Assembly: GCA_001769655.1 (NCBI GenBank) | Contig: MEPC01000025.1 | Coordinates: forward strand, 1 to 51,915 | Source: Bacteroidetes bacterium RIFCSPLOWO2_12_FULL_37_12 | GTDB lineage: Bacteria; Bacteroidota; Bacteroidia; 2-12-FULL-37-12 | DNA length: 51,915 bases | Direction of reading: 5' to 3' | Shown here: positions 33,450 to 42,624 of the stretch, piece by piece | How positions within the stretch are numbered: the stretch's first letter is position 1 | Layout of the letters: each line of letters starts with the position of its first letter | Notes under the pieces: generated by a model | The model's database searches: none | Told to the model about the DNA's origin: nothing | Seen by the model: only the letters and a program-made list of their open reading frames with translations | Made by a program: the position numbers and the translations under genes

Positions 33450-33503
33450 AACCCTTCAAGGTTTAGTAAGGATTTGAGGCGCTAGCTAACCTTGAAGGGT
33501 TGA
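33450..33503. repeat. 53-bp dcw-gap repeat, copy 4 (mraY-murD)
   Basis: Arms AACCCTTCAAGGTTT and AACCTTGAAGGGTT enclose AGTAAGGATTTGAGGCGCTA. The extra C in the left arm is matched by an extra G in the right arm, so the pairing is conserved. Confidence 0.8.
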
Positions 33504-33514
33504 ATGAGAAATAG

Positions 33515-33553
33515 CAAATAGCAAATAGAAAATAGTAAATAGAAAATAGGAAA
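33515..33553 (+). repeat. Heptanucleotide array before murD
   Basis: Five units of AAATAGC, AAATAGA or AAATAGT with 7-bp period end just before the murD ATG. Confidence 0.75.
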
Positions 33554-33557
33554 TAAA

Positions 33558-34907
33558 ATGGCTAAACAAAACTATATCGTAATACTTGGAGGGCGTGAAA
33601 GTGGGGTAGGAGCAGCGATACTTGCCAAAAAGCAAGGGCTAAGAGTTTTTGTTTCTGATTATGAAAAAATTCCGGATGAATGGAAAAAACAACTCATAAA
33701 TAATGAAATTAATTTTGAAGAAGGACAACATACGTTAACTGAGATATTAAAGGCAACAGAGATAATAAGAAGTCCAGGAATACCGGATAAAAGCAAAGTG
33801 ATTCAGGAAATACGGGAAAAAAATATTCCAATTATTGGCGAAATAGAATTTGCAGGAAGGTATTCAAAAGCAAAGATGATATGTGTCACGGGCAGTAATG
33901 GAAAAACAACCACCGTAAAATGGATTTATCATATCTTGAAGAAAGCGGGCAAAGATGTGGCGCTTAAAGGAAATGTAGGAGCAAGTTTATCGGCGGCTAT
34001 TGCAGAAAGAGACAGGGAATATTTTGTGGTTGAACTGAGTAGTTTTCAATTGGAAGATATGCACAAGTTCAGAGCACATATAGCCATACTGTTGAATATA
34101 ACACCCGATCATCTCGACCGATACGGCTATAAAATTGAAAATTATATAAAGGCAAAATTCAGAATTATCCGGAACCAAACCTCCGCTGATTATTTTATTT
34201 ATAATACAGATGATACTATTATTTTAAAAGAGTTAAAAAAATTAAAAAGCAAAAAAATGAAACTTATCCCGTTTTCAGTTAAAAAGAAACTGAACAAAGG
34301 CGGGTTTGTTGATAACACCAATTTAATATTTAATTTAAATCCTAAACAAAACTTCATCATGCCACTAACCACACTTGCATTGGATGGTATTCATAACCGT
34401 TACAATGCCCTCGCATCGGGTTTAACTTCTCTTGTTCAGGGAATAGGTAATCCGGAAATTAAAGAAGCTCTCATGGATTTTGAAAACGTAGAGCATCGCC
34501 TTGAACCGGTTTGCAAGGTTCATGGAATTGAATTTATTAACGATTCAAAAGCAACCAACGTGGATTCCGTTTGGTATGCACTTGAGTGCACTCCCAGAAA
34601 TATTATCTGGATAGCCGGAGGAGTTGATAAAGGAAATGATTACAGCATTTTGACAAACTTAGTATCCAAAAAAGTAAAGGCATTAGTTTGTCTCGGAATT
34701 GATAATCGTCCTATCCACGATGCTTTTTCAAAATTTGTCAGCGTAATGGTAAATACAGTAAGCATGGAAGAAGCGGTGAAAATGGCTTATCACCTAAGTG
34801 ATAAAGGGGATACAGTGCTTTTATCTCCTGCATGTTCAAGTTTTGATTTATTTGAAAATTTTGAAGATAGAGGAAGGCAGTTTAAAACTGCTGTAAGACA
34901 GTTGTGA
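33558..34907 (+). CDS. murD: UDP-N-acetylmuramoylalanine-D-glutamate ligase MurD
   Basis: The 449-residue ligase adds D-glutamate to UDP-MurNAc-L-Ala. Features: an N-terminal Rossmann start (IVILGGRESGVGAAILAKKQ), P-loop CVTGSNGKTTTVKW (around 112-119), ELSSFQLED, LNITPDHLDRY, the linker EHRLEPV and FINDSKATNVDS, and the C-terminal LLSPACSSFDLFENFEDRG. The gene lies in the normal place between mraY and ftsW. Confidence 0.96.
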   Translation: MAKQNYIVILGGRESGVGAAILAKKQGLRVFVSDYEKIPDEWKKQLINNEINFEEGQHTLTEILKATEIIRSPGIPDKSKVIQEIREKNIPIIGEIEFAGRYSKAKMICVTGSNGKTTTVKWIYHILKKAGKDVALKGNVGASLSAAIAERDREYFVVELSSFQLEDMHKFRAHIAILLNITPDHLDRYGYKIENYIKAKFRIIRNQTSADYFIYNTDDTIILKELKKLKSKKMKLIPFSVKKKLNKGGFVDNTNLIFNLNPKQNFIMPLTTLALDGIHNRYNALASGLTSLVQGIGNPEIKEALMDFENVEHRLEPVCKVHGIEFINDSKATNVDSVWYALECTPRNIIWIAGGVDKGNDYSILTNLVSKKVKALVCLGIDNRPIHDAFSKFVSVMVNTVSMEEAVKMAYHLSDKGDTVLLSPACSSFDLFENFEDRGRQFKTAVRQL

Positions 34908-34944
34908 TAAGGTATAGGGTATAAGGAAATTTTTAACAATGAAA

Positions 34945-34972
34945 CATAGAAAATAGAAAATAGAAAAATAAA
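34945..34972 (+). repeat. Heptanucleotide array before ftsW
   Basis: Three to four units of AAAATAG fill the space just before the ftsW ATG at 34976. Confidence 0.7.
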
Positions 34973-34975
34973 ACA

Positions 34976-36127
34976 ATGAACAATCTTCGTAAATGGATGG
35001 AAAAAAATCTGAAAGGGGACCCTATTATATGGTTTATAGTAATTACCTTTTCAGTGATAAGCATATTAGTAGTTTATAGTGCATCGGGTGCATTGGCATA
35101 CAGGAGGATGGAAGGCAACACAGAATATTTTCTGATAAAGCAAGCATTACTCATAGGGTTAGGATTATTAGCTATGTGGTTAGCTCATAAAATTGATTAC
35201 AGATATTACTTTGGATTGTCGCGCATTGCGCTGTGGGTATCAGTGCCATTATTATTATTTACCTGGCTTTTCGGGTCTGATGTGAATCATGCATCACGAT
35301 GGTTAACAATTCCTTTAATAAACCAGACCTTTCAACCCAGTGATTTTGCAAAATTAGCTTTGTTGGCGGCTCTCGCCGGAATGTTATCGAAACGCCAGCA
35401 AAATATAGATAATCTTAAAGAATCGCTTCTTCCTATAGTATTCTGGACGGCACTTATCTGCGGATTAATTGCGTTAAGTAATATATCCACTGCCTGCGTT
35501 TTATTTGTAAGTTGTGTTTTAATGCTTTTTATAGGAAGAGTGCCACTAAAACAAATCGGCATGTTATTTATAGGGGCATTGATAGCAGGTGGTTTGGCGC
35601 TCGCTGTCGGTCAACGTTTACCTACTGCTGTAAGCCGTGTACAGGATTATTTAGAAGCTGATAAAGTAAGTTATCAATCGGAACAATCCTATATAGCAAT
35701 TGCCACAGGTGGAATTATTGGAAAGGGACCCGGAAATAGCGAACAACGAAATTTTCTGCCACAACCATACTCAGATTTTATTTACGCCATTATAGTTGAA
35801 GAATATGGTTTGATTGGTGGTTTAGTAATTCTGTTAATGTATTTATTGCTTCTTTTCAGAGGAGTAGTGACAGTGGCACAAAGTAGCAGAGCTTTTGGAG
35901 GTTTATTGGCGGCAGGGTTGAGTTTCGCCTTGGTTATTCAGGCATTGGTGAATGTTTTTGTTGTTGTAGGATTAATGCCGGTGACCGGTTTACCGCTACC
36001 GATGCTTAGCATGGGTGGTACGTCCATACTTTTTACAGGAGCGGCGCTTGGCATAATTCAAAGCGTTGCACATTTTCAAAAGGTGGAAGAACCGATGGTG
36101 GGTGTACCGGTGATGAATAGTAATTAG
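34976..36127 (+). CDS. ftsW: SEDS-family peptidoglycan polymerase FtsW
   Basis: The 383-residue polytopic protein has about ten membrane helices. Family features: the early VVYSASGALAYRR, a loop with WLTIPLINQTFQPSDFAKL, QRNFLPQPYSDFIYAIIVEE (the conserved FlPe..sDFif..i.EE motif) and the closing GLMPVTGLPLPMLSMGGTS. FtsW polymerises lipid II at the septum with FtsI. Confidence 0.95.
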   Translation: MNNLRKWMEKNLKGDPIIWFIVITFSVISILVVYSASGALAYRRMEGNTEYFLIKQALLIGLGLLAMWLAHKIDYRYYFGLSRIALWVSVPLLLFTWLFGSDVNHASRWLTIPLINQTFQPSDFAKLALLAALAGMLSKRQQNIDNLKESLLPIVFWTALICGLIALSNISTACVLFVSCVLMLFIGRVPLKQIGMLFIGALIAGGLALAVGQRLPTAVSRVQDYLEADKVSYQSEQSYIAIATGGIIGKGPGNSEQRNFLPQPYSDFIYAIIVEEYGLIGGLVILLMYLLLLFRGVVTVAQSSRAFGGLLAAGLSFALVIQALVNVFVVVGLMPVTGLPLPMLSMGGTSILFTGAALGIIQSVAHFQKVEEPMVGVPVMNSN

Positions 36128-36190
36128 AAATTGTTCATTGTTCGTTGTTCATTGTTCATTGTTCATTGTTCGTTGTTTGTTATTAGTCAT
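36128..36190 (+). repeat. Heptanucleotide array GTTCATT before murG
   Basis: Seven to eight imperfect units (TTGTTCA, TTGTTCG, TTGTTTG) with 7-bp period follow the ftsW stop. The unit sequence differs from the other gaps but the period is the same. Confidence 0.8.
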
Positions 36191-36238
36191 TAGTTAATAG
36201 TTATTTGTCATTGGAATATAGAAATTTTATAAAAAAAA

Positions 36239-37414
36239 TTGAAATTAAACGATTCATATAGAGTAATAATAAGCGGGGGTGGCACCGGAGGGCATATTTT
36301 TCCGGCACTTGCCATTGCTAACGAAATGAAAAAAAGAAATCCTCAGAATGATATCTTATTTGTGGGTTCTAAACATCGTATGGAGATGAATAGAATTCCT
36401 GAAGCAGGGTATAAGATTATAGGAATAAATATCAGTGGTTTTCAACGAAAAAAGTTATTTGTCAATCTGAGTTTACCATTAAAAGTAATGGCTTGTCTTG
36501 TAAGATGCGCAGGTATTCTTAGAAAGTATAAGCCACAAATTGCAATAGGAGTTGGTGGCTATGTAAGCGGTCCCTTATTACTATCAGCAGTTTTTAATGG
36601 AATTCCTACATTAATCCAGGAACAAAATTCGTACGCCGGTATAACCAATAAAATTCTTGCTCGCTACGTTGATAAGGTATGTGTTGCATACAACAATATG
36701 GAAAAATATTTTCCAAAAGAAAAAATAATACTTACCGGAAATCCTGTCAAAAATGAAATGTTGGAAAGAAAACCGGAGAAAAGCACAGCAATAGAAACTT
36801 TTCACTTACGTCCAGAATTCCCTGTTATATTTATTTCAGGGGGAAGTTTGGGAGCTAGGACACTTAATCTCTCTGTTCTTAATGCGCTGGATGAAATTTA
36901 CAAAGCTAACGTACAGCTCATCTGGCAAACCGGAGAAAGACCTTATGAAGAAATGGTAAAGTTGTTTGAAAACAGGATGGAAGAAATCGTCAAGAAAAAT
37001 GGAGTGAATTACAATATAATTAAAGAAAGAGTAAAAATTGTTCCATTCATTAAAAACATGCACCAGGCATATTCTGCAAGCGATGTTGTGGTAAGCAGAG
37101 CCGGAGCGCTAACTCTTGCAGAGATTTGTACTGTAAAAATACCCTGCATACTTGTGCCATCACCCAATGTGGCGGAAGACCATCAGACCAAAAATGCAGA
37201 GGTGTTGATACAGAAAGGAGCCGGTTGGCTAATTAAAGATAAAGATGCCCAGGCAAATCTGATAAAGAAAGCAATGCAACTTGCTTTTGACGAATTTGAA
37301 AAAGGTAAAATGATAAATAACCAATCAGGAATAGTTCCGGAAAATGCGGCAGAAAAAATAGTAAATGAAGTTGAAAAATTAATTTCAGAACGGTGTTATT
37401 CTAAAAAAACATGA
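36239..37414 (+). CDS. murG: Lipid II synthase MurG (UDP-GlcNAc transferase)
   Basis: The 391-residue GT28 glycosyltransferase converts lipid I to lipid II on the inner face of the membrane. Motifs: VIISGGGTGGHIFPALAIAN near the N-terminus, GVGGYVSGP, the acceptor loop LIQEQNSYAGITNK, GGSLGARTLN, and SRAGALTLAEI with PSPNVAEDHQTKNAE in the nucleotide site. The start is TTG 36239; no ATG lies between it and the GGGTGGH motif, and the family normally begins just before this motif. The stop overlaps the murC start (ATGATAA). Confidence 0.95.
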   Translation: MKLNDSYRVIISGGGTGGHIFPALAIANEMKKRNPQNDILFVGSKHRMEMNRIPEAGYKIIGINISGFQRKKLFVNLSLPLKVMACLVRCAGILRKYKPQIAIGVGGYVSGPLLLSAVFNGIPTLIQEQNSYAGITNKILARYVDKVCVAYNNMEKYFPKEKIILTGNPVKNEMLERKPEKSTAIETFHLRPEFPVIFISGGSLGARTLNLSVLNALDEIYKANVQLIWQTGERPYEEMVKLFENRMEEIVKKNGVNYNIIKERVKIVPFIKNMHQAYSASDVVVSRAGALTLAEICTVKIPCILVPSPNVAEDHQTKNAEVLIQKGAGWLIKDKDAQANLIKKAMQLAFDEFEKGKMINNQSGIVPENAAEKIVNEVEKLISERCYSKKT

Positions 37415-38799
37415 TAACAGACGAAATAAATAAAACATTTTTTTTGGGCATTGGAGGTATTGGGATGAGCGGGCTTGCAAAGTATCTTTATTCCAAAGGA
37501 ATAGCTGTGGCAGGGTATGACAAAACCAAAACTGTATTGACAAGTGAAATGGAGAAAATGGGAATTAAAATACATTATAAAGATAACCCGGAGTTAATTG
37601 ATGATCTTTTTAAAAGCAAAGAAAAAAATCTGGTGGTTTACACTCCTGCCATCCCAAAGGATAATAATGAGTTTAATTATTTCATTAAAAATAATTTTAA
37701 GTTGATAAAAAGATCCGTTTTACTGGGCAAGATTACTGAAAATAGTTTTACAATTTCTGTGGCAGGAACCCATGGAAAAACCACTACTTCCTCATTGATT
37801 ACACATATTCTTAAAACAGCAGGGATAGATTGCACGGCATTTTTAGGTGGGATTACGGTGAATTATGGTTCAAATTATATAAAGGGAAAAGAAAATATAA
37901 TGGTAGTGGAAGCCGATGAATACGACCGTTCTTTTTTAACGCTCCATTCAGACATCGCGGTAGTTACTTCCATGGATCCCGATCATCTGGATATATATGG
38001 CTCTTTTGCGGAAATGAAACAGGCATATTTGGATTTCACAAGGAAGTTGAAATCAGGAGGGAAATTGATTGTCAGAAATGATTTGGAACTTCAAAGCACT
38101 TACCGGTATTTTCTTTCAGGGAATAATACAAAATCAAGTTCCAATCCAACGTTATATACAGGTAAACTAGAAAATACGGGGAAAGGGATAATGAAGGAAG
38201 AATTCAGCGTTCAAACCCCAACAGGTAAATTGGATCATTTGGTATTGGGTATTCCCGGAAAACACAATGTTGAAAATGCCGTTGCGGCGGTTTCAGTGGC
38301 TCAACTCTTGAAAATTCCGGTTAAAAAGCTCAAAAAAGGATTATCCACATTTAATGGTGTAAAACGCAGGTTTGAAATGATTATAAACCGCCCTACCTTG
38401 CTCTTTATTGACGATTATGCACACCACCCACAGGAGATTTTTTCCTGTCTGGATTCATTAAAAAGGAAAATTAAAAAAAGAAATGTCACTGTCATTTTTC
38501 AACCGCATTTATTCAGCAGGACGCGCGATTTTGCTAGAGAATTCGGAGTGTCACTCAGCTTGGCTGATCAAGTCGTTTTGCTTGAAATTTATCCGGCAAG
38601 AGAGAAACCTGTTCCAGGGGTAACATCGGAAATGATTTATAAATACATTGAGTCACCCCAAAAAACAGTGATAAAAAAAGCTGAAGTCATGAATTGGATA
38701 AAAAAAAATAAAAATAAGTTGGATGTTCTTGTTACCATGGGAGCAGGAGATATTGACCAGTTGGTAAAACCGATTAAAAAGTTATTAGAAAATGAATAA
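37411..38799 (+). CDS. murC: UDP-N-acetylmuramate-L-alanine ligase MurC
   Basis: The 462-residue ligase starts the stem peptide by adding L-alanine. Motifs: FLGIGGIGMSGLAKYLYSKG, the P-loop VAGTHGKTTTSSL (117-129), EADEYDRSF, SMDPDHLDIYG, the GVKRRFE linker, DDYAHHPQEI and VIFQPHLFSRTRDF. It overlaps murG by 4 bp and ftsQ by 8 bp, so the three are tightly coupled, unlike the repeat-separated genes before murG. A perfect DnaA box (TTATCCACA) happens to lie in its coding sequence near 38341. Confidence 0.96.
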   Translation: MITDEINKTFFLGIGGIGMSGLAKYLYSKGIAVAGYDKTKTVLTSEMEKMGIKIHYKDNPELIDDLFKSKEKNLVVYTPAIPKDNNEFNYFIKNNFKLIKRSVLLGKITENSFTISVAGTHGKTTTSSLITHILKTAGIDCTAFLGGITVNYGSNYIKGKENIMVVEADEYDRSFLTLHSDIAVVTSMDPDHLDIYGSFAEMKQAYLDFTRKLKSGGKLIVRNDLELQSTYRYFLSGNNTKSSSNPTLYTGKLENTGKGIMKEEFSVQTPTGKLDHLVLGIPGKHNVENAVAAVSVAQLLKIPVKKLKKGLSTFNGVKRRFEMIINRPTLLFIDDYAHHPQEIFSCLDSLKRKIKKRNVTVIFQPHLFSRTRDFAREFGVSLSLADQVVLLEIYPAREKPVPGVTSEMIYKYIESPQKTVIKKAEVMNWIKKNKNKLDVLVTMGAGDIDQLVKPIKKLLENE

Positions 38800-39634
38800 A
38801 ATAGTACACCGGTTAAACGGAAAATTCAGAAAACCATTGGTGGCACTGCTAGTTGCAGGAGTCACGGCAGGATTATTTTTCCTTATAGGATTCGCTCAAA
38901 TAAATCAGAATGAAAAGCGTTGCAGGGAAATATTTGTTAAAATCGACTCTGATTATGATAATTATTTTGTAGATAAGAATATGGTAATGAAAATAATTAC
39001 TAATGATGGAAAGAACCCAGTCATCGGAAAATTTAAGAAAGAAATTCCAGTGACACAAATAGAAAAAATGTTAAAGAAGAATCCGTTTGTTGATAAAGCG
39101 GAAGTATTTTGTGATTTAAACGGCAACATGAATGTAACCGTGTCACAAAAAAAACCCATAGCAAGAATTTTAACCGGTAGTGGCACCAGTTATTATCTTG
39201 ATGAAAAAGGTGACTTGCTTCCCTTATCCCAAAAATACACAGCGAGGGTACTTGTCATTTCCGGCAAACAGGCGGATTTGGAAGTCAGAAAGTTTTTAGA
39301 AAATAAACGTAAGAAAATGGCTGTTCAACATCCTCTAAAGCCAATAGCAGATTCATCGGTATTTTCCGGACCTGTAATGGAATTAATACAATTTATTATA
39401 TCTGACAAATTCTGGAATATGCAAATTGCCCAGATTAATATACACAATTTTTCAAATGTGGATTTAATTCCTGTAGTGGGAGATCAAGTGATTCAGCTGG
39501 GTGAGCCAATAGAAATTCAAAAGAAATTTCAGTACCTCATGGCTTTTTACCGGCAGGCAATGACTGAAACAGGGTGGAATTTATATAGTAGCATTAGTTT
39601 AAAATTTAAAAATCAGATTGTTTGCAGGAAATAA
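38792..39634 (+). CDS. ftsQ: Cell division protein FtsQ
   Basis: The 280-residue protein has a short cytoplasmic start, one membrane helix (PLVALLVAGVTAGLFFLIGF) and a periplasmic part with a POTRA-like region (MVMKIITNDGKNPVIGKF to VDKAEVFCDLNGNMNVTVSQ, then KKPIARIL) and the FtsQ domain ending at FKNQIVCRK. Position between murC and ftsA, size and topology all fit. It bridges FtsL/B and the cytoplasmic ring. Confidence 0.9.
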   Translation: MNKIVHRLNGKFRKPLVALLVAGVTAGLFFLIGFAQINQNEKRCREIFVKIDSDYDNYFVDKNMVMKIITNDGKNPVIGKFKKEIPVTQIEKMLKKNPFVDKAEVFCDLNGNMNVTVSQKKPIARILTGSGTSYYLDEKGDLLPLSQKYTARVLVISGKQADLEVRKFLENKRKKMAVQHPLKPIADSSVFSGPVMELIQFIISDKFWNMQIAQINIHNFSNVDLIPVVGDQVIQLGEPIEIQKKFQYLMAFYRQAMTETGWNLYSSISLKFKNQIVCRK

Positions 39635-39692
39635 GCTTTTTCGCTTTCCAAAATATCAAATATCAAACATTCAACTATTCAATTAATAAAAC

Positions 39693-40988
39693 ATGCAAAA
39701 CGAAACCATAGTGGCAGGTCTTGATATAGGGACCACCAAAATTTGTGTCATCCTTGGCCGAAAAAATGAATTTGGCAAATTGGAAATTCTAGGCATGGGA
39801 AACGCAGAATCCGGGGGTGTAACCCGTGGCGTGGTGACGAACATTGAAAAAACCGTTCAATCAATTCGAGCGGCTATAAAAGAAGCCGAACAGCAAACGG
39901 GTATTAAAATCGGACTAGTAAATGTCGGTATTGCTGGACAACATATTAAAAGTTTACAAGAACACGGTGTACTGATCAGAGATAATTCTGAAACAGAGAT
40001 TAATCAAGAAGATATTAAACGATTAATTGATAATATGTATCGTTTGGTAGTGCCACCCGGAGATCAGATTATTCATGTGATGCCACAAGAGTTTACGGTG
40101 GATCATGAAGGACTTACTCAGGACCCGGTAGGATCACCCGGTGTACGCTTAGAAGCAAATTTTCATATTATCACCGGTCAGATTTCAGCTATTAATAATA
40201 TAAGCAAATGTGTGAAAAGAGCCGAACTCTCTATTGATGAAGTAATTCTCGAACCTTTGGCATCAAGCGCCTCTGTCTTGAGCGAAGAAGAAAAAGAAGC
40301 CGGAGTAGTATTAATTGACATAGGTGGTGGCACAACAGACCTTGCTATTTTTCATGATAGGATTCTTCGCCATACATCGGTCATTCCTTTTGGAGGAAAT
40401 ATTCTTACACAAGATATTAAAGATGGTTTGGTCCTTACTTCTCAACAGGCAGAATTATTAAAAATAAGATTCGGTTCTGCGCTCGCTCCAGAAACAAAAA
40501 ACAATGAAATTGTTTCCATACCCTCGTTGAGGGGAAGAGACCCAAAGGAGATTTCCGTTAGAAATCTTGCACATATAATTCAGGCAAGAATGGAAGATAT
40601 TATCGAGCACATCGCATACGAAATTCATACGTGTGGATACGGAAACAAACTGACAGCAGGAATTGTTTTAACCGGAGGTGGTTCCTTGCTCCAACATATT
40701 TCACAATTATTTGAATACAGAACCGGTATGGATACCCGAATCGGATATCCGAATGAACACCTCGGAAAATGTAAAATTGACTTGATTAAAAGTCCGATGT
40801 ACTCCACCGGCATTGGTTTAGTATTAACGGGTTTCGATTCTCTTGATTTAAGAAAGAAAAATCAATCACAACTTTCACATGAAGTTAGCGCTAAGAGAGA
40901 CGGAACAAAGGATTGGTTTAACAGAATAATTAATGGCACAAAGAAACTGTTGATTGATGAAGAAGTGGATGACACGAAGAGTTATTAA
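39693..40988 (+). CDS. ftsA: Cell division protein FtsA
   Basis: The 431-residue actin-like ATPase anchors FtsZ to the membrane. Signatures: VAGLDIGTTKICVILGRKNE (phosphate 1), GNAESGGVTRGVVTNIEKTV, VLIDIGGGTTDLAIF (phosphate 2) and GIVLTGGGSLLQHISQLFE (adenosine motif). The C-terminus (KDWFNRIINGTKKLL) provides an amphipathic helix for membrane binding. It is separated from ftsZ by a palindromic CCCTCTCC element. Confidence 0.95.
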   Translation: MQNETIVAGLDIGTTKICVILGRKNEFGKLEILGMGNAESGGVTRGVVTNIEKTVQSIRAAIKEAEQQTGIKIGLVNVGIAGQHIKSLQEHGVLIRDNSETEINQEDIKRLIDNMYRLVVPPGDQIIHVMPQEFTVDHEGLTQDPVGSPGVRLEANFHIITGQISAINNISKCVKRAELSIDEVILEPLASSASVLSEEEKEAGVVLIDIGGGTTDLAIFHDRILRHTSVIPFGGNILTQDIKDGLVLTSQQAELLKIRFGSALAPETKNNEIVSIPSLRGRDPKEISVRNLAHIIQARMEDIIEHIAYEIHTCGYGNKLTAGIVLTGGGSLLQHISQLFEYRTGMDTRIGYPNEHLGKCKIDLIKSPMYSTGIGLVLTGFDSLDLRKKNQSQLSHEVSAKRDGTKDWFNRIINGTKKLLIDEEVDDTKSY

Positions 40989-40998
40989 CTACACTTTC

Positions 40999-41038
40999 AC
41001 CCCTCTCCACTTTGGAGAGGGGATGGGGTGAGGTTTTT
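40999..41038. repeat. CCCCTCTCC inverted repeat, copy 1 (ftsA-ftsZ)
   Basis: CCCCTCTCC and GGAGAGGGG form a hairpin, followed by ATGGGGTGAGGT. A copy in the opposite orientation lies at 42709-42747, so ftsZ is bracketed by it. This is a widespread type of dispersed repeat. Confidence 0.75.
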
Positions 41039-41104
41039 CATTAACTAAAAATAAAAAAAAGGAATAATAAAAAAAATTTAATTAATAAATCAAACAAAAA
41101 AACC

Positions 41105-42589
41105 ATGACAAAATTCGAATTTGATTTACCGACCAAAAAATCATCCATCATCAAAGTACTTGGTGTAGGAGGAGGTGGCAGTAATGCTGTCAATTATATG
41201 TTCCGTCTCGGAATACGCGGGGTGGACTTTGTGGTCTGCAATACAGATGCACAAGCCCTCGAGGCAAGCCCGGTTAGTTCAAAAGTGCAACTGGGAGCCA
41301 ACCTCACTTCAGGTTTGGGAGCAGGTGCTAATCCCGAGAAAGGGAAAAAAGCGGCTATTGAAAGCAGAGACCAGATTCGCCAGCTATTTTCTGATGGCAC
41401 CCGCATGGTGTTTATAACAGCCGGTTTAGGAGGTGGCACCGGCACTGGTGGCGCTCCTGAAATTGCAAAAATTGCCAGAGAGATGGACATTCTTACTGTT
41501 GGAATAGTGACACTTCCTTTCTCTTACGAGGGACCGCGCAAAATTGAAAAAGCCAAGTTAGGACTCGAAGAACTGAAGAAAAATGTTGATACCATTTTGG
41601 TTGTCTCGAATGATAAGCTAAGGGAAATTCACGGGAACCTAAAAATCAGCATGGCATTTGGAAAAGCAGATGACGTGTTAGCCACTGCCGCAAAAGGGCT
41701 AGCAGAAATAATTACACTTCCCGGACATGTGAACGTTGATTTTGAAGATGTGATTACAGTAATGAAAAATGCTGGAACAGCCGTAATGGGTTCAGCCCGC
41801 GTAGATGATGTGGAAAACAGGGCTATCAGAGCCGCAGAATTGGCGCTCTCATCTCCTTTATTGGATAATACAGATATATATGGAGCTAAATATATTCTGC
41901 TTAACATTACCTCAGGAGAAAATGAGGTAACCATGGATGAAGTTGGGGAAATCAATGAATATATTCAGGAAAAAGTTGGCAGGGATGCGTTGGTAATCTG
42001 GGGAAATGGCAAAGATACTTCACTCGGGGACTCCATCAACCTTACAGTCATCGTTACCGGCTTTGAGCACAAACTTAAAAGCATTGAACCAAAAGTTGTC
42101 ATAGATCTGGAATCGAAAATGAAAAAAACAATTCCGGATTCCGGCACGTTGTTTTCAAACAATGCACAAAATAACGGTACTGCGTTTACTCAGGATAAGA
42201 AAGAGGAAGATAAAAAGGTTGTCTATGATTTTGAAACCGGCGCAGAGATTCCTGCTCCTCCGGTAAATAATGAAAAAAAATCATATACGCCGGAACCAAA
42301 TTTAGCTCCATCAGCTCCATCAGCTTCATCCATGAATGAACGCCCTAAAGTTGACCATGCCAGAATGCAGGAAGCGGCGAAAGAAAGGATAGAGCGGTTA
42401 AAAAATTTGAGTGTAAATGTGCCGAATTCCAACATCAAGGATATGTTGAATACTCCCGCTTTTCAAAGGAGAAACACTGTTTTTGAAAATGTACCCCATT
42501 CTTCAGAAAAAGGGGTTTCACGATATACATTAACGGAGGAGAATGAATTATTAGGTAATAACCGTTTTCTTCATGATAATGTAGATTGA
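41105..42589 (+). CDS. ftsZ: Cell division protein FtsZ
   Basis: The 494-residue tubulin homologue builds the division ring. Motifs: VLGVGGGGSNAVNYMFRLGI, NTDAQAL, the tubulin signature GGGTGTG (109-115) in ITAGLGGGTGTGGAPEIA, and the T7 loop VNVDFEDVITVMKNAG. The long C-terminal linker (~330-480) is acidic and proline-rich, and the tail RFLHDNVD is the one expected for Bacteroidota. It is the last gene of the cluster, followed 35 bp on by a terminator. Confidence 0.97.
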   Translation: MTKFEFDLPTKKSSIIKVLGVGGGGSNAVNYMFRLGIRGVDFVVCNTDAQALEASPVSSKVQLGANLTSGLGAGANPEKGKKAAIESRDQIRQLFSDGTRMVFITAGLGGGTGTGGAPEIAKIAREMDILTVGIVTLPFSYEGPRKIEKAKLGLEELKKNVDTILVVSNDKLREIHGNLKISMAFGKADDVLATAAKGLAEIITLPGHVNVDFEDVITVMKNAGTAVMGSARVDDVENRAIRAAELALSSPLLDNTDIYGAKYILLNITSGENEVTMDEVGEINEYIQEKVGRDALVIWGNGKDTSLGDSINLTVIVTGFEHKLKSIEPKVVIDLESKMKKTIPDSGTLFSNNAQNNGTAFTQDKKEEDKKVVYDFETGAEIPAPPVNNEKKSYTPEPNLAPSAPSASSMNERPKVDHARMQEAAKERIERLKNLSVNVPNSNIKDMLNTPAFQRRNTVFENVPHSSEKGVSRYTLTEENELLGNNRFLHDNVD

Positions 42590-42624
42590 TTTTTAGTAGG
42601 ACTCCCACCTTGCCTGTAAAGTGG

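Noticed and set aside
41194-41490. 98-codon minus-strand frame inside ftsZ
   Set aside because: It is antisense to the most conserved part of ftsZ; shadows of this kind are expected from GC-richer conserved codons.
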